Positions 26,355-37,964 of a stretch of DNA of 64,000 nucleotides are shown here, piece by piece. The stretch's first letter is position 1, and each line of letters opens with the position of its first letter. A program made the translations under genes and the position numbers. The notes beneath the pieces were generated by a model, which worked only from the letters and a program-made list of their open reading frames with translations, was not told the origin of the DNA and did no database searches. Source of the stretch: Parelaphostrongylus tenuis (taxonomy: Eukaryota; Nematoda; Chromadorea; Rhabditida; Metastrongylidae); NCBI GenBank assembly GCA_019055375.1, contig JAHQIW010007390.1, forward strand, positions 124,001 through 188,000. The letters run 5' to 3'.

Positions 26355-26450
26355 AAGATCTGCATCTTTATTGTTACTGAAATGCTGTGTTATGAGAGTA
26401 ATCAACCTGGTTAGGGTCGGTCGGGAATATTATCCAGCACGTCTCGTTAG
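26355..26450 (+). CDS. weak candidate upstream exon of the 39.6-53.8 kb gene
   Basis: The stretch lies between a good acceptor (TCTTATTCTTCAG) and a strong donor (TTAG|GTGAGA). One frame is open throughout and ends two bases into a codon, which is the phase the exon at 39580 needs. The last residues read VGREYYPARLV, matching the canonical eIF4E-binding pattern Y-x4-L-hydrophobic. Against it: the first half looks non-coding, the intron would be 13 kb, and the neighbouring GGTCGGTCGGG / GCCGGTCGGTCACC pieces may belong to an unrecognised repeat. Treat as a hypothesis. Confidence 0.2.
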
Positions 26451-28620
26451 GTGAGAACAACGCCGGTCGGTCACCCCAGTATGCAGTGCCGATGTGTCCT
26501 TGACGCGAGAGAACGCGTTCCTTGACTAGAGCGTCTCTTGTTTTTGCCTCTTCGACTTTTTATCATTAATCGTTTCTTCGAACGTTAAACTTTTTCAAAA
26601 TGGGATCTGTGGCGGTAAAAGCGGTTTCTAATCACTCTTTCAATTTTATTTCGTTCACAGTCGTGATGCTTTTCGGCTTTCAAAAAAGCTGTCAAACACG
26701 AATATTGCTCTGTTCGAAGTCGCCTTCATTAAATTTATCTTTATATCATTGTTGTCTTGTGTCTAAATTCATAAGCGCTTTTCTTCTGAAAAAAAGTACT
26801 GATTTGTCCTACTCTTTAACATGCCATGCCCTGATACAATAGATATCATATAAGCTACAGCAAGTTAATGTATCTCCTGGACAGTCAATGCTTCTATGTG
26901 CTCATTTCTTCCACTCGGCTGATATTTTTGTTATTTAACAAATTTTTGTGCGACTTCCTAGTAAAATGGGCGTTGTAAATAGGCGATATTTTTGGATTTT
27001 TCTCTCCTTATTGACATCTTGAATTTATGAAGGAGATTGTTTTCGTTGTTTCCATAGTTTTAAAGTTATATCTATGCCGTAATTCACTTTAGCAATCTCT
27101 AGTGTGTGTTTTTGGGAGTGTTTATATGGATGAAATTGTCGCATAGGTGAGGAGGTTTGAAAGTTTGTTAAGTTCATCTTTTTGTCCTCAGGACATAGAC
27201 TGCTTTCTGTTGCGGATCTCAGATGAACGTTCCTTGATGCACTTTTATCTGATTGTCAATATTTTCTATCCGGCTGTCATTTTTTGGCACATACGTGACT
27301 ACGAATGAGTTTGTGTAGTCACCTTATGAGGTGTGGGGCAATGCTTTACTCTTTCCTCTTCGTCGTTCATCTGAAAGCACATTTTAATTTACATAATTAA
27401 AAGTAGAAAATAGCTTCACACACAACCATCCATCACAATGTCTAAGACGAGTATGCTATCGACTGAATACAAAAGGTTGGTGAATATAATAATTGTGGTA
27501 AAGTTAACAGTTGGCGCCATTATAAATTAAAATGAGTGTGATAAGGTTTACTAGATATAATTTGAGCGACCGCACTGCATAAGAATCGCAAGATTTGTAA
27601 TATTTCTGCTAACCTCTATTGAATCGCGCTCACCACCATTTCTCACGATGCGAAGCTTTCTGTCTTCATATCCTCCTGGTCATCTACGGTAATATAATGA
27701 TGCACTTTCAATCATTACTTAGGAAAGTTATAATTTGAGAACTCGGAGAGACTTCATCAGTGAAGGCCGTTGGTCGTTTAGTCGAAGGCCTCCAAATAGA
27801 AGTCGAAGCTTGTTCTACCTCAGTTGTAGTTTTTATATAGAACCTAATGGGTTGTCTGAGTAAAGCGCTCTTTGTTCGTTCTTTAGGTTTCTCATTTCTA
27901 AATGCCATTCGGCCTTCTGCTGATAATTTCTTAGTCTCGCTTGTTTTGAAAACAGTCTATTCACGCTGATGATTACCATATCCTGAATGTGGATAGATAA
28001 AAGGCATTCTTTTGAACTCGCTCTAGAAGTGCCCTTTTTTACTTAAACCAATCTATATTATGCATTATTTTTAAGTAAAAGAATGCTTTTGGCTCGGTAA
28101 ATCTAGTGTGCACAACACGTAAATGTAAAGAAGAACAATCTTTTTCTCGCATCAATTTCTAACGGTTTTTATATAATAGCGAAATACCCATATTCTGAGC
28201 TAAGCTAATCGCGATCAGAATTTCATGGCTCTTTCTAAATTTTTATAGTTCTCAAAGTGAAAAATATGTATATTTTTGTACCCAGGACTTAACATCTTTC
28301 AGCTGCATACTCAGATGTTTCAAAGCGGATAAGCCTCGATGGTGCGTCTCCGTTAAGAATTGATCATAGGTTTTTTTTGAGAATTTTGACAGCTTTCAGA
28401 GAATATTCAACTGATTCATTTCAATTTTTTTTTTCGTTTTGAAGGAACTGAGAAAGTTGCTCCTTTAGAATTCAATTCCATTTCGTTAACAGAATGAGTT
28501 CTAATATTATCTTAGCTTTATATTTAGCTGTAATCAGCAACATTCTGATCTCTTGGTCATACATATTCAGTTCAATTTATGTTGACTATGTAGTAATGAA
28601 ACTATAGGCCATTACGATTT
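26451..28620. other. intergenic, nothing recognised
   Basis: Only short ORFs without splice context. Confidence 0.4.
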
Positions 28621-28629
28621 TATGTCTAC

Positions 28630-29002
28630 TATACTACTAAATTTGAGGTGATTGAATTTATTAAATGAATAAATTAAATTAAGAGCGCATGTGGCGCAGT
28701 GGTTAGAGGTGCCCTGCATCGCACACGAGGTCAATGGTTCGATCTCGCGCTCATGGCTCACCAAGCCATCCATCCCTCCGGGGTCGGTAAATGTGGTACC
28801 AGGCAGGTCTCAGACTTGTCTGGGAGGATAAGCAGCACTGACTCGGTTCAGCGGGAGGCCACCGCGAGTCATTGTAAAGGCCAGATATGCATTCAATCAC
28901 CTCAAACGAAGTTAAAAATTGAAGTCGAATGCATGGCGCATCCCTCAGGGATTGATCAACGCCGAAAGCTTTATCCTTTTTTATCCTTTATACTACTAAA
29001 TT
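28630..29002 (+). repeat. young full-length tRNA-derived SINE with 14-bp target-site duplication
   Basis: The body runs from 28684 to 28988. Its tRNA-like head has A box TGTGGCGCAGTGGTTAGAGG and B box GGTTCGATCTC. Next comes a conserved body (CCATCCATCCCTCCGGGGTC, GACTTGTCTGGGAGGATAAG, GGCCAGATATGCATTCAATC) and a tail GATTGATCAACGCCGAAAGC ending in repeats of TTTATCC. TATACTACTAAATT is repeated exactly at 28630-28643 and 28989-29002, marking the insertion. Between the left duplication and the head lie 40 extra bases that include an inverted copy (28642-28657) of SINE bases 28891-28906. Confidence 0.88.
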
Positions 29003-29290
29003 AATGTGATCTACGCAGTAGTTGGAGGTGTCTTTTGATACGAACGTAATTGTTAGTTCGATTCCGAGCCAGGAACTAATCAAACCTACCATCCATCCGG
29101 CATTGACAAATTCGTACAGGACTAGTTTGTTGGATAAAAAAAAACATTTCGGTATATTGGTTGGCCCCTACAAGTAATTGCATAGACCTATACGCTCAAT
29201 CATCTCTACGACATTTAATGAAGTCAAATGCATAGCGCATCACGTAGGGATTGATCAAGGCCAAATGCTTTGTTCATTTATGCTTTTGTT
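29003..29290 (+). repeat. tRNA-derived SINE, old copy adjoining the young one
   Basis: Recognisable head (CTACGCAGTAGTTGGAGGTG, B box TAGTTCGATTCCGAGC), CCATCCATCCGGCATTGAC, and a 3' part with AATGCATAGCGCATCACG and GGGATTGATCAAGGCC. Strongly diverged, so much older than the insertion immediately upstream. Confidence 0.7.
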
Positions 29291-30805
29291 ATTGAGTGCA
29301 AACTAGTCGATCTTTGAACTTTGATTAAATAGTAGCTTAAAGTGCAATCGTTCGAATTCAGTACTCTAGTTGTTCAAAAATTATTCAATAACCGTATCCA
29401 GTGCTGCATACGAAATGAATTCCGTAGGTCTATGAGGTGTAATATGCTTTTTATTTTCGGAAATCATAAAACTTATCATAAGTGGTAGTAATATCGTAGA
29501 TTATGTCCGGTTGTACTCAAGTTTCTTCCACATATGCTTCCTATGAAAGTGCTATGCACGACGAGAACAGCACTGTTTATGTCTCAAGAAAAGGAAAGAA
29601 ATGACAAAGAAAACATGGAAGCCCAATTTGATGGTTTTTTGAGCCAACGTAGCCTTGCTGTGTAATTGCATTCGTCTAAAAGTAGTCGAAATCTCGACTC
29701 TTCGAATATTTTCAAAGATGTTTCCTATTACTGTTTGATTCCGTTTACATCGCAGTTCATTTGGCCGACCATATTCGAAAGTGTATCTGATGAAAAACGG
29801 TAAGTGTCGAACTGAAGAGCTCTTCACTGTTCAGGGAATTAATTGTTCAGTAATGACTGGTTTATAATTTGAGTTGAAACTTCTCACTAACATCAATGAA
29901 TAATGAGATAACTGAACATATTATTAGTGGACTTTGCTGCTTGATATATCATTATGAGAAGCTGGTTTTAATAGAAATGGCGCATTTATCGTATTCCACA
30001 ACGAAAATGAGGGATTTAAATAGTAGTATTCTGCTAATGTCTTTTTGATAACTGACCGTAAGTTATAAATTTTCGAATGAGCAATATACATCAATCGATC
30101 AAACAAATTTGAACTTTTGAAATTATAATGGACGAACCGAATATGCTAAAGTGCCTGGTCGACGACGCAGAGTACTATATCGATTGGAAGGTGGACTAAA
30201 TTGGCTCACAAGCGTCATGATTTCGATGTAATGTACTATAATGTAATATTTCCAGAGACTCTTTTAAAGCCCTTTCGAGGTGTGATATTGCATTCTAATG
30301 GTAGCGTATGCTTCGACGGTTTCGCCCTTCTCATAAGTACTACACGTCCCTTACTGTTGATAGAAATCAGCCAAATAAAGATTATGTATTATTGTATCTC
30401 TTCCACTATAAAGTTCTGAAGAATTGTATTTTAGAGGGGCATATAATCGATGAAAAGCTAGGAACTCTAGTTCTATAGGTCCAACAAAGTCCGTCTGCAA
30501 CATAGATATCATTCGCATGAGGCGAAATGGATTTTAGGCTAATACGTAAAAGCAATATCCAGTTCTCTTGTCTCTGTCAATGTGCTCAGAAAAGCACACA
30601 CATCTGGCATCATGCTGCTGGAAAAAGCCACCCAGTGCGACATATGCTTCTCGAAGTACTAGTCAATGTCACATGCATTTTTAATTGAAGTCGAATATGA
30701 CACATTGTGAATGACTGGTACATTTATTGAGTAAGCGCTATAGAGGCTTACTTCTGAAAGGAACGACTAATCAGTTTATCTATGGATGTTCCAAATTAAG
30801 CCAAC

Positions 30806-31321
30806 TTGCGTTGTGATCGTGAAAACACTTGTCTGGGTAATCGAACGCATATTTCTCTTGCTGTGTCAAAAATGACATTTCATAGAAATATTCGAATATT
30901 CAATACGAGGACACTATCCCGAAATGAGAAACGTCATATTCTAATATTGAATTTTTTGAGTGTTCAGAATTCATTGTTGACAAAAAGTGAACTCTTACGT
31001 ATGATCAAACATCCAGCTAAATCAATCAAAGTTGAAAGTGAAAGCAAAGGTGAAAGTTGTTTCAGTGAAATGTTGAAGTTTGACAGGAAAGTTGGACGTT
31101 TAAGAGTCTTGCCGGGTCAGTCGCGATTTCAACTAATACCTTCATCCGCCTGTGAAACGACGAAAAACTTCACTAATTCTTCACAAAGTGCCACCGCTAT
31201 TGTCAGTGTACTCAAGAAGACCACTTGTCGGTTTGGTTTCCCAAGTTTTAGATTTCCGAACCTGCTATGTGTCTGCATTTTATCTATGTTGCAAGCGAAA
31301 CACTGGACGGCAGGCTACTAA
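30806..31321 (+). CDS. 171-codon ORF, unrecognised
   Basis: This is the longest uninterrupted frame in the window. The peptide has a basic, serine-rich middle (KHPAKSIKVESESKGESCF) and ends in a hydrophobic FPNLLCVCILSML segment. No domain, signal peptide or family is recognised. The start codon choice is unsupported, and other frames (to 31424 and to 31578) are also open over its 3' part, which is GC-richer. In 64 kb a frame this long is only mildly unexpected by chance, so it may be a real exon or an accident. Confidence 0.2.
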   Translation: MRCDRENTCLGNRTHISLAVSKMTFHRNIRIFNTRTLSRNEKRHILILNFLSVQNSLLTKSELLRMIKHPAKSIKVESESKGESCFSEMLKFDRKVGRLRVLPGQSRFQLIPSSACETTKNFTNSSQSATAIVSVLKKTTCRFGFPSFRFPNLLCVCILSMLQAKHWTAGY

Positions 31322-31339
31322 TTATGTGGTGGCTGCGAC

Positions 31340-31510
31340 GGCGTCCTCGTTGTCGGTCGGTCGGTCAGCCGCAGGCATCGATATGCTTCAACGTCTTTCG
31401 TTCGTCCGTCCAACTGGCCGATAGCGGACAAGCCGTCATTCATCCATCCATGGTTGGCTGGCATTGCACATGTGGCGGTGTTAGTGGTGGTGGTGGTGGT
31501 GGTGGTCCCA
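31340..31510. other. GC-rich low-complexity patch with (GGT)n
   Basis: The patch contains GTCGGTCGGTCGGTC, CGTTCGTCCGTCC and CATTCATCCATCC tracts, and a GGT trinucleotide run at 31485-31506. It stands out against AT-rich surroundings. It could be a promoter or first-exon region, or simple repeats; no feature decides. Confidence 0.4.
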
Positions 31511-32254
31511 TTAGCGTTTTGCCTATTGATCTTGCCATATTGTTAGTGCAACTATTGTACTTTTGGTGGCTGTTATGAAGAGAACTCCGCGCATGTACTT
31601 ATGGCGATCGTAATGGTTAATTCTTGGAACTCATTTCATGCTCGTGTGTTCGATGAGGAGACGGAGGAGTACATACGCCCTTAAAGATTATCGTTAACGC
31701 ATCCTGGTGCCTTGTCGCTAAAATCCCATTTATTTATTGTTAAGATGGAATTTTCTGAGTCTCTCCGTACTTTGGCACAAGGCTTTATTCACTCTTTTAC
31801 ATCAACAAAATGATGACTTGATCTCAAAAACTGTCTTATTCGTGGATGTTACGTCAATTGTAGCCTTAATGAACTTTCTATGTAGCCATCTTCGTTTCTT
31901 GCATGATTCACGTGAAATTCGTAATTTACGTACAGGTAACTTCGTACTCTGATCAGGTCAGGGAGAAGTTATGGCCACGTAGGACGTCTTTTGATTTTTT
32001 GGTTTTCCTAGGTGCTCTCCGAAAGTATGTGCCTCTCATTTCATAGCAAGTCTTAAGAGTCACGATTGCCTGTGGAAAAACATTTATTTATTAATTTATT
32101 GGTTAATTTACTTTTTACATGACCCGTCATCACATCTACCAAGCGGATCCTCGATACTTATGCATTCGATTCGCTTCCTCGCATTCATCCCCCACAAGGA
32201 TCATTGGCCGAGCTGAAGGCGCTCCCTAAGGCATTCAGTTGATTGACTGCAACA

Positions 32255-32560
32255 GGGTAAAAGGATAAAAGGATAAAGCTCTCGGCGTTGATCAATCCCT
32301 GAGGGATGCGCCATGCATTCGACTTCAATTTTTAACTTCGTTTGAGGTGATTGAATGCATATCTGGCCTTTACAATGACTCGCGGAGGCCTCCCGCTGAA
32401 CCGAGTCAGTGCTGCTTATCTTCCCAGACAAGTCTGAGACCTATCTGGTACCAATTTACCGACCCCGGAGGGATGGATGGCTTGGTGAGCCATGAGCGCG
32501 AGATCGAACCATTGACCTCGTGTGCGACGCAGGGCACCTCTAACCACTGCGCCACATGCC
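32255..32560 (-). repeat. young tRNA-derived SINE
   Basis: Nearly identical to the 28684-28988 copy in reverse orientation. The tail is on the left with three AGGATAAA-type repeats; the head is on the right (complement of GTGGCGCAGTGGTTAGAGGTGCCCTGCG). A target-site duplication was not obvious. Confidence 0.88.
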
Positions 32561-33574
32561 ACAGTACTATCACCTCATACTTACTTCTAATTAAAACGTT
32601 AATTTAGAAGACCTTCGATAGTAATATTCAAGACTTAGAATAAGAAAAAAAACGCATTGTGAGCCTTTAGAGGTTTCTTGTCTTCAGTTCGTCATCGATT
32701 TAACCGAGAAATTAGTATTCGCGATGATTTAATTAGAATTGGTAGTTTTTTATTTCTTATCAAAACTTTTGTTGTTGATGGTTCAATTTATATCGTTTAT
32801 CTAATAAATTTAAAAAATTAAATTTTAGGTAATGATAGGTGGCTTAAATAGAAACATTCTAATTTAACTTAGGAAGAGAAATTCGAAGTAGTTTTCAAAC
32901 TTTATTTTCAATTGAAAGCGCAAAAGTCAATTCAATTTTTAAGTCTGAATTGTAGATGATTCTATCAAAGGTAGCTTTCTCAATCAGATGTTTTCATTTG
33001 TAGCTCTCTGTTCGATTTATATTCTTGATAAATTAATTTAGTAGCCATCCTTTCCTTCCACTTTATAGAGCTGCGTCTCTTATGCGTTAGTTCCAGTAAG
33101 TGTCTGCTATTATTTTTTGTTTTTCAAAAACTATTGTTCTATGAATGCAATTTTCGTGGCTTTTTCCATCATTATCGTTCTCCTTGTCCTCCATCTAATC
33201 CTCTCGACCTACTGCCTTCCATAACTGGGCCGTTAAAAGAAGACAATCTTTACACTCTGGAATTAGGATGACTCCGATCATGAGTGTTCTCGCACGAGCA
33301 GTCACATGTATATTTGAATTTATCGATGTAGTCTATAACTTGTGTTGACTCATGTGACCATTAAAGTGCTGTGACCGCTGATAATTGAGCACTGCGTTGC
33401 TGTTTCGTATTTCCATCGACAACGATATCGATATTTGTGCTTGTTTTTGTGAAAAATGTTGCTAGTTGTTGCGAAATCACATGTTTTTGAAGCGTGTTAT
33501 TGAAAGATAGACGGGATATGATGTTCTGCTGCTGCACTTCTGCACACAAGGGATTGCGTAGCGCTTAGGAGTCA

Positions 33575-34150
33575 GTCAGTCATTCTATTCAAGTAAGGAT
33601 TGAACAGGGCAATTTCGAGGAATCATAGGACGGACATTAAGCCTCAGTGCAATACTTTTGACTCACTATTCAATACTATTGTTCAGAGCTCTAATGATAT
33701 AGAGATTTTTTCTATTGAATATTCCTTATTTAACCCTCCTGCGCGGTTTATTGAGTTGAATTATTTAATATGGAGGCTACTGTAGTCTCTCTATCGCTGT
33801 ATTTTTCTTATATGAGTCAGTCATTCTACTCAAGTACGGACTGAACTCGTACGAATTGAATGGATTATAGTATGGATATTAAACCTCATTACTCGTTATT
33901 CAATACTTTGTGCTTAGAGTTTTCATGTGCTAGTCATTCGAGAACCCGAACGAATTGAAGAAATCATAGAACGGACATGAAGCCTTAGTGCAGTATTTTT
34001 CACTTGTTATTCAATACTTAGTCACTAGAGTTCTCATTAGTCAGTCGTTTTAGAACATAGACCAGTTAATAGAATCATAGAATAGGCGTATGTACTCAAT
34101 GCAGTACTTTTCACTAGTTATTTACTATATTCTGAGTCTCATCATATGAT
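33575..34150. repeat. tandem repeat, unit about 112 bp, four units
   Basis: Units start at about 33575, 33816, 33929 and 34040 with GTCAGTCATTCTA-like sequence. Each contains GAATCATAGAACGGACAT, then GCCTCAGTGCAGTACTTTT, then GTTATTCAATACTT. Units 1 and 2 are separated by about 125 bp of unrelated sequence; units 2-4 are head to tail at 111-113 bp. Confidence 0.75.
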
Positions 34151-34730
34151 TAAACTATGAGTGAGTAACGCTTTTTATTTTGAATCTTTCATTATTGAAA
34201 TAACGGATGAAATACGGTCGTCTAAGCGGAATCAATGCAATGAAGGGACCACATAGTTCAGAGAGATTTTTCATCGTTCGATACGATTTTGTGATTCATT
34301 GTGTTATAAGCAAACAATGTTTGGGAAGCATTTTTTGTTTCGATTTTTCGATTTATTGAAACTCGTAGGGCTCATTTGAAGCATAAAAGTCGTACTTATC
34401 GCATGAATGCGTGCGTATTGATTCTGATGTTGGATCCCGTCTTTCGCATTCCAATCACATCCAAGACGGCGACTGGGCATTGTAACATCCGAGAGAATCT
34501 AATACATGAAGGTCAGTTGCACTTGGACTGCACTTCGAATGCATGCGTTCATCTGCCACATTTTACATAGCATTAGAGAAACAGCAGCGGCAATGACAAT
34601 CCCCTTTTCTAGGGAAGAAGGTTTTACTGAGTAAGACTTCTTAGGGTTACTTCTTCGTAATTCCTGGATAAGTGTGATAGGTAACATCTCATCGGCTGAG
34701 AATTGCAATCATATAACGAAATTATTTAGA

Positions 34731-35007
34731 GTATAGAGCGCTCGACGTTTATCAAATCCTTAGGGATGCTTGGGCCGCCATGCATCTTACTTCATTATCC
34801 ATCGAAATCGCAATTAAATGCATCTTTAGCCTCTATAGTGACCTCTAGACCAAAGGGAAGCTACCAATGTATGTCGGTGTTTCCATACTTCCAGATAAGT
34901 TCAGTAACGAACCCTCGTGGAATGAAAGGCTTGTTTAACGTGCGGAATCAAACCACCAATGTTTTGTGTATTGTAGGGCCACCAACCACTATGCTACCCA
35001 TCTAATG
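34731..35007 (-). repeat. tRNA-derived SINE, old copy
   Basis: The left end has the tail complement (GAGCGCTCGACGTTTATCAAATCC), then ATGCATCTTTAGCCTCTATAGTGAC, ACTTCCAGATAAGTTC and the degraded head complement (GGAATCAAACCACCAATG...CCAACCACTATGC). Confidence 0.65.
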
Positions 35008-35606
35008 ACATTACATAGCAGTTAATTAGTGATGGCACAGCATTTGCCTTGAAGAGAATTATGCATACTGATTACATGAAATTGAAAGATCCGCAATGAC
35101 CATGCGTATTGACTTTCCATGATAATTAGCCCCGACACTGAGAAGCAGTCGAGGTTTCAACACTATGCGACCACGAGACCTCTATAAGAGTCGTAAAGTA
35201 CAAAACAACACCCGCTTTTAATATTGAACCCAGCAGAGTTCAGCTCATAGTGAACTCTATTGAATGCACCAAAGCTAGGAATTTGTAGAATTTCACCTAA
35301 ATGATTAGAATTCTCTCGTTGGTCTACATAAAACTGTGATTTTCGTAACCTATCTGATCAATTTTTTCGTAAAATTCTTCATTGAAACTCGTTTTTCAAA
35401 GACGAAAAAATTGAGCAGGTGGGATTCGGTCTAGTAGAACATCAGAGTGTTACAAATGCAGTTTTCTTTTGAGATTATCACGCTTGTGTAGAAATATACA
35501 AAATCACGGTATCGCTTTCTGTCCTCGAGAATCTTGATTCTAGACGATTTTAAGTTGAATTTTTATTTTTATCTATACTACTTACTACTAAGATGTCAGA
35601 ATATAA

Positions 35607-35695
35607 TTTGTACTCTATAAGTCTGCAACATTTCAGACTCCCCAGCTGCTCAATTAATTGTATGTTCTCGAAATAGTTATTTCGTAGAGTACAAA
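35607..35695. repeat. short inverted repeat
   Basis: AATTTGTACTCT at the left is the exact complement of AGAGTACAAATT at the right, about 65 bases apart. Possibly a small hairpin element; nothing else supports a class. Confidence 0.3.
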
Positions 35696-35720
35696 TTGAG
35701 AAATACATTAGTAGATTGAA

Positions 35721-35776
35721 ACAGAGAAAGAAAGAAATGAGGAGAGAGGGAGAGAGGGAGAGAGAGAGAGAGAGAT
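35721..35776. repeat. GA-rich microsatellite
   Basis: Purine-only tract with GGGAGAGAGGGAGAGAGAGA-type repeats. Confidence 0.85.
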
Positions 35777-35779
35777 TAG

Positions 35780-37290
35780 ACAGTTGTTTATTGTTTGTAC
35801 TTTTCCTACTAGATGACAGAATGTTAAATAAGAAATAGATAAATAAGTCTAGATTGTTTCAATCACTTTATTTTATCGATTTTATCCATATTTACAGTAC
35901 AACGACCACTCGATTGCTTGTCATTGAAATTTCTGAGCCCATATCCAAGTGTCTTAGAGTGCCTTGCACATCATGAACCTTCAAAAGTAACCACTTTATT
36001 AGTTTATGACACACATAGTCCATCATGCACAACACTTAGATCCAACATCCAGCTGTCCTGACAGATCCGTGATTTCTGACTCGAGGAGCTTCCGTATTCC
36101 GTGTCGCAATGGTATATCAGGAGAGCCTCATGAAACAGGGAAGTGAACGAGTGAGCGAGCGCCAGTGAGAGGTAGTTAAGCCATCTCCAAAGGGCAACGA
36201 CCACGTGTCCTTTTAGTCGGGCGAACCAGGAAGTAGGCGTATCCCATTCAATAACTTCACGCTCGTATATATACAGAGTTCAGCCACATGGTCTATGTGA
36301 AAGTCGATTATGCTCTGTTAAACTACTCTGTAAGAATTTTGATTTATTTTCGCCACCTAACAAACCAGTGTTGATGTTTCATTTTTTCCTATGGATTGAG
36401 ACTTGAGAAATCGTTAAGTTTTGAGTTTATTTGTTCTATGGAACTTCCTGGATGGGAACTTCCTCAATAGATTTTTTTTGAAAGTATTTCTATCGGTACT
36501 CAGCCAGCACTAAGCGGTGATAGTAGTAATCTGCCAGATACTTTTTGGTTCTTCAAGAGAATAGATCGATTGCTCATTAACTTGACATGTCTGTATTACT
36601 AGATAGAATATGTGAATTATGAGAAGCTCGATGCAGTTAGTGATTGCCTCATTAAGTAGGATAGCCTCCGATTAGATCACTTTAGGGCTAGGTCGCTTGT
36701 ATATAAACCTCTTGATGAACGTCATCGATTGTTCGTTGTTCTCGTCTTTAGTTTCCTCTTCATAAAATTGTGCATCACTATTTCTATTTTAGCTTGTATC
36801 TGTAACTCATCGGCCTATTTTTGTTCTTATCTTGATGTTTGGAACACAGCTGGAAAATATCTGACTCCATAATGATTAGACTTTTTGTGTGTTGCTTTGT
36901 GCTTTTTTTAGCCGTCTACAAACAATGTACGGGTTAGAAATTAAAATTCGCATATTGTATGAATGACGTCCGATTGTACAACGAATTATAAACATCGTGC
37001 TGTCGAAGGTGGTTTGGCTGTTTTCATCTAAATTTGTAGACGTCCGTCCATGATGTCACCAACGCAATTCCAATAATGCGTCGTCAACGCTCGTGATAGT
37101 ACTTTTGGTTGATTATAATGACTTTGTCCTCGTTCACTGCTAACACTGAGTAGTACTTCTGGCGTATGACGTCACTCAGGAGAACTTCTGAGACCCGACT
37201 TTCTATAGATCCCAGCATTGTTAATTAATTATGTTGATTTGAACGACTTCTCATGCTTACTCGATGGGAAGTTCATGACAGTGGCAGTAT
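35780..37290. other. intergenic, nothing recognised
   Basis: A minus frame at 36004-36204 is open and moderately GC-rich but has no supported splice sites or family. Confidence 0.4.
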
Positions 37291-37299
37291 AATCTGTCA

Positions 37300-37365
37300 T
37301 TGTGGTTGTTGATTGATGGCTGATGCTTCGGTGACTTCGCTTTCTTCAGAGCGTGGGGGTATATT
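37300..37365 (-). mobile_element. Penelope-like element 3' tail (solo fragment)
   Basis: On the minus strand GCTCTGAAGAAAGCGAAGTC is followed by ACCGAAGCATCAGCC, the same order as the tail of the Penelope-like remnant at 43988-44722. Confidence 0.3.
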
Positions 37366-37508
37366 AAGTTGAACTGATGAACATACTAAACGTACAGACT
37401 AGACTCCAAGGAAGGCTCAGTCGGCTGGCGTTAACCATCTATCAACAGGAACAGTGACAACTACCACCTTTACTACAGCAGCTATCTCTACCAGTATAAC
37501 CAACCGTA

Positions 37509-37920
37509 GAGGATAAAAGGATAAAGCTCTCGGCGTTGATTGATCCCTGAGTGATGCGCGATGCATTCGTCTTTAATTTCTAATTCGTTTGAGATGATTG
37601 AATGCATATCTAGCCTATACAATGACACGTGGTGCCTCACGCTGTATCCAGTCAGTGCCGCTTATCCTTCCAGGCAAGTCTAGGATCAGTGGCTAGTCTA
37701 GAGCGCCCGAGAGGATTGGCTGAGGACGAAGGACTGCCCGACTAACGGCGTTGATGGGGTCGGAACACGTGTGTCGAGATGTACAGGAGCCCTTAATCTG
37801 GGATCGGTCTGGTACCATTCACCGACCACGGAGGGATCGGTGGCGGTGCGTTAGGAGCCCGGAGTCGAACCATCAACCATGTGGCGACGCAGAGCACCTC
37901 TAACCACTGCTCTACTTGAG
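37509..37920 (-). repeat. tRNA-derived SINE carrying an internal insertion
   Basis: Tail (AGGATAAAAGGATAAAGCTC) at left and head complement (AACCATCAACCATGTGGCGACGC) at right. About 118 unrelated bases (37683-37800, counting one flanking copy) interrupt the middle. The break is bounded by GGATCAGT and GGATCGGT, which could be an 8-bp duplication made on insertion. Confidence 0.8.
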
Positions 37921-37964
37921 CTCCTTTATCGCCCCAAATCGACTAAACAAGGAAGCTCCTCCAG

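Noticed and set aside
28699..29004. 101-codon ORF
   Set aside because: It lies entirely within the SINE; the matching ORFs at 32.2-32.6 kb are the same element read on either strand.
32540..32590. TGAGGTGAT-like word upstream of the 32.3-kb SINE head, as in the 28.6-kb copy
   Set aside because: Only about nine bases match, and the spacing differs (about 12 versus about 35 bases), so a shared 5' extension is not supported.
36004..36204. Minus-strand 66-codon frame with moderate GC
   Set aside because: No acceptor or donor at its borders and no recognisable family. It is too short to trust.
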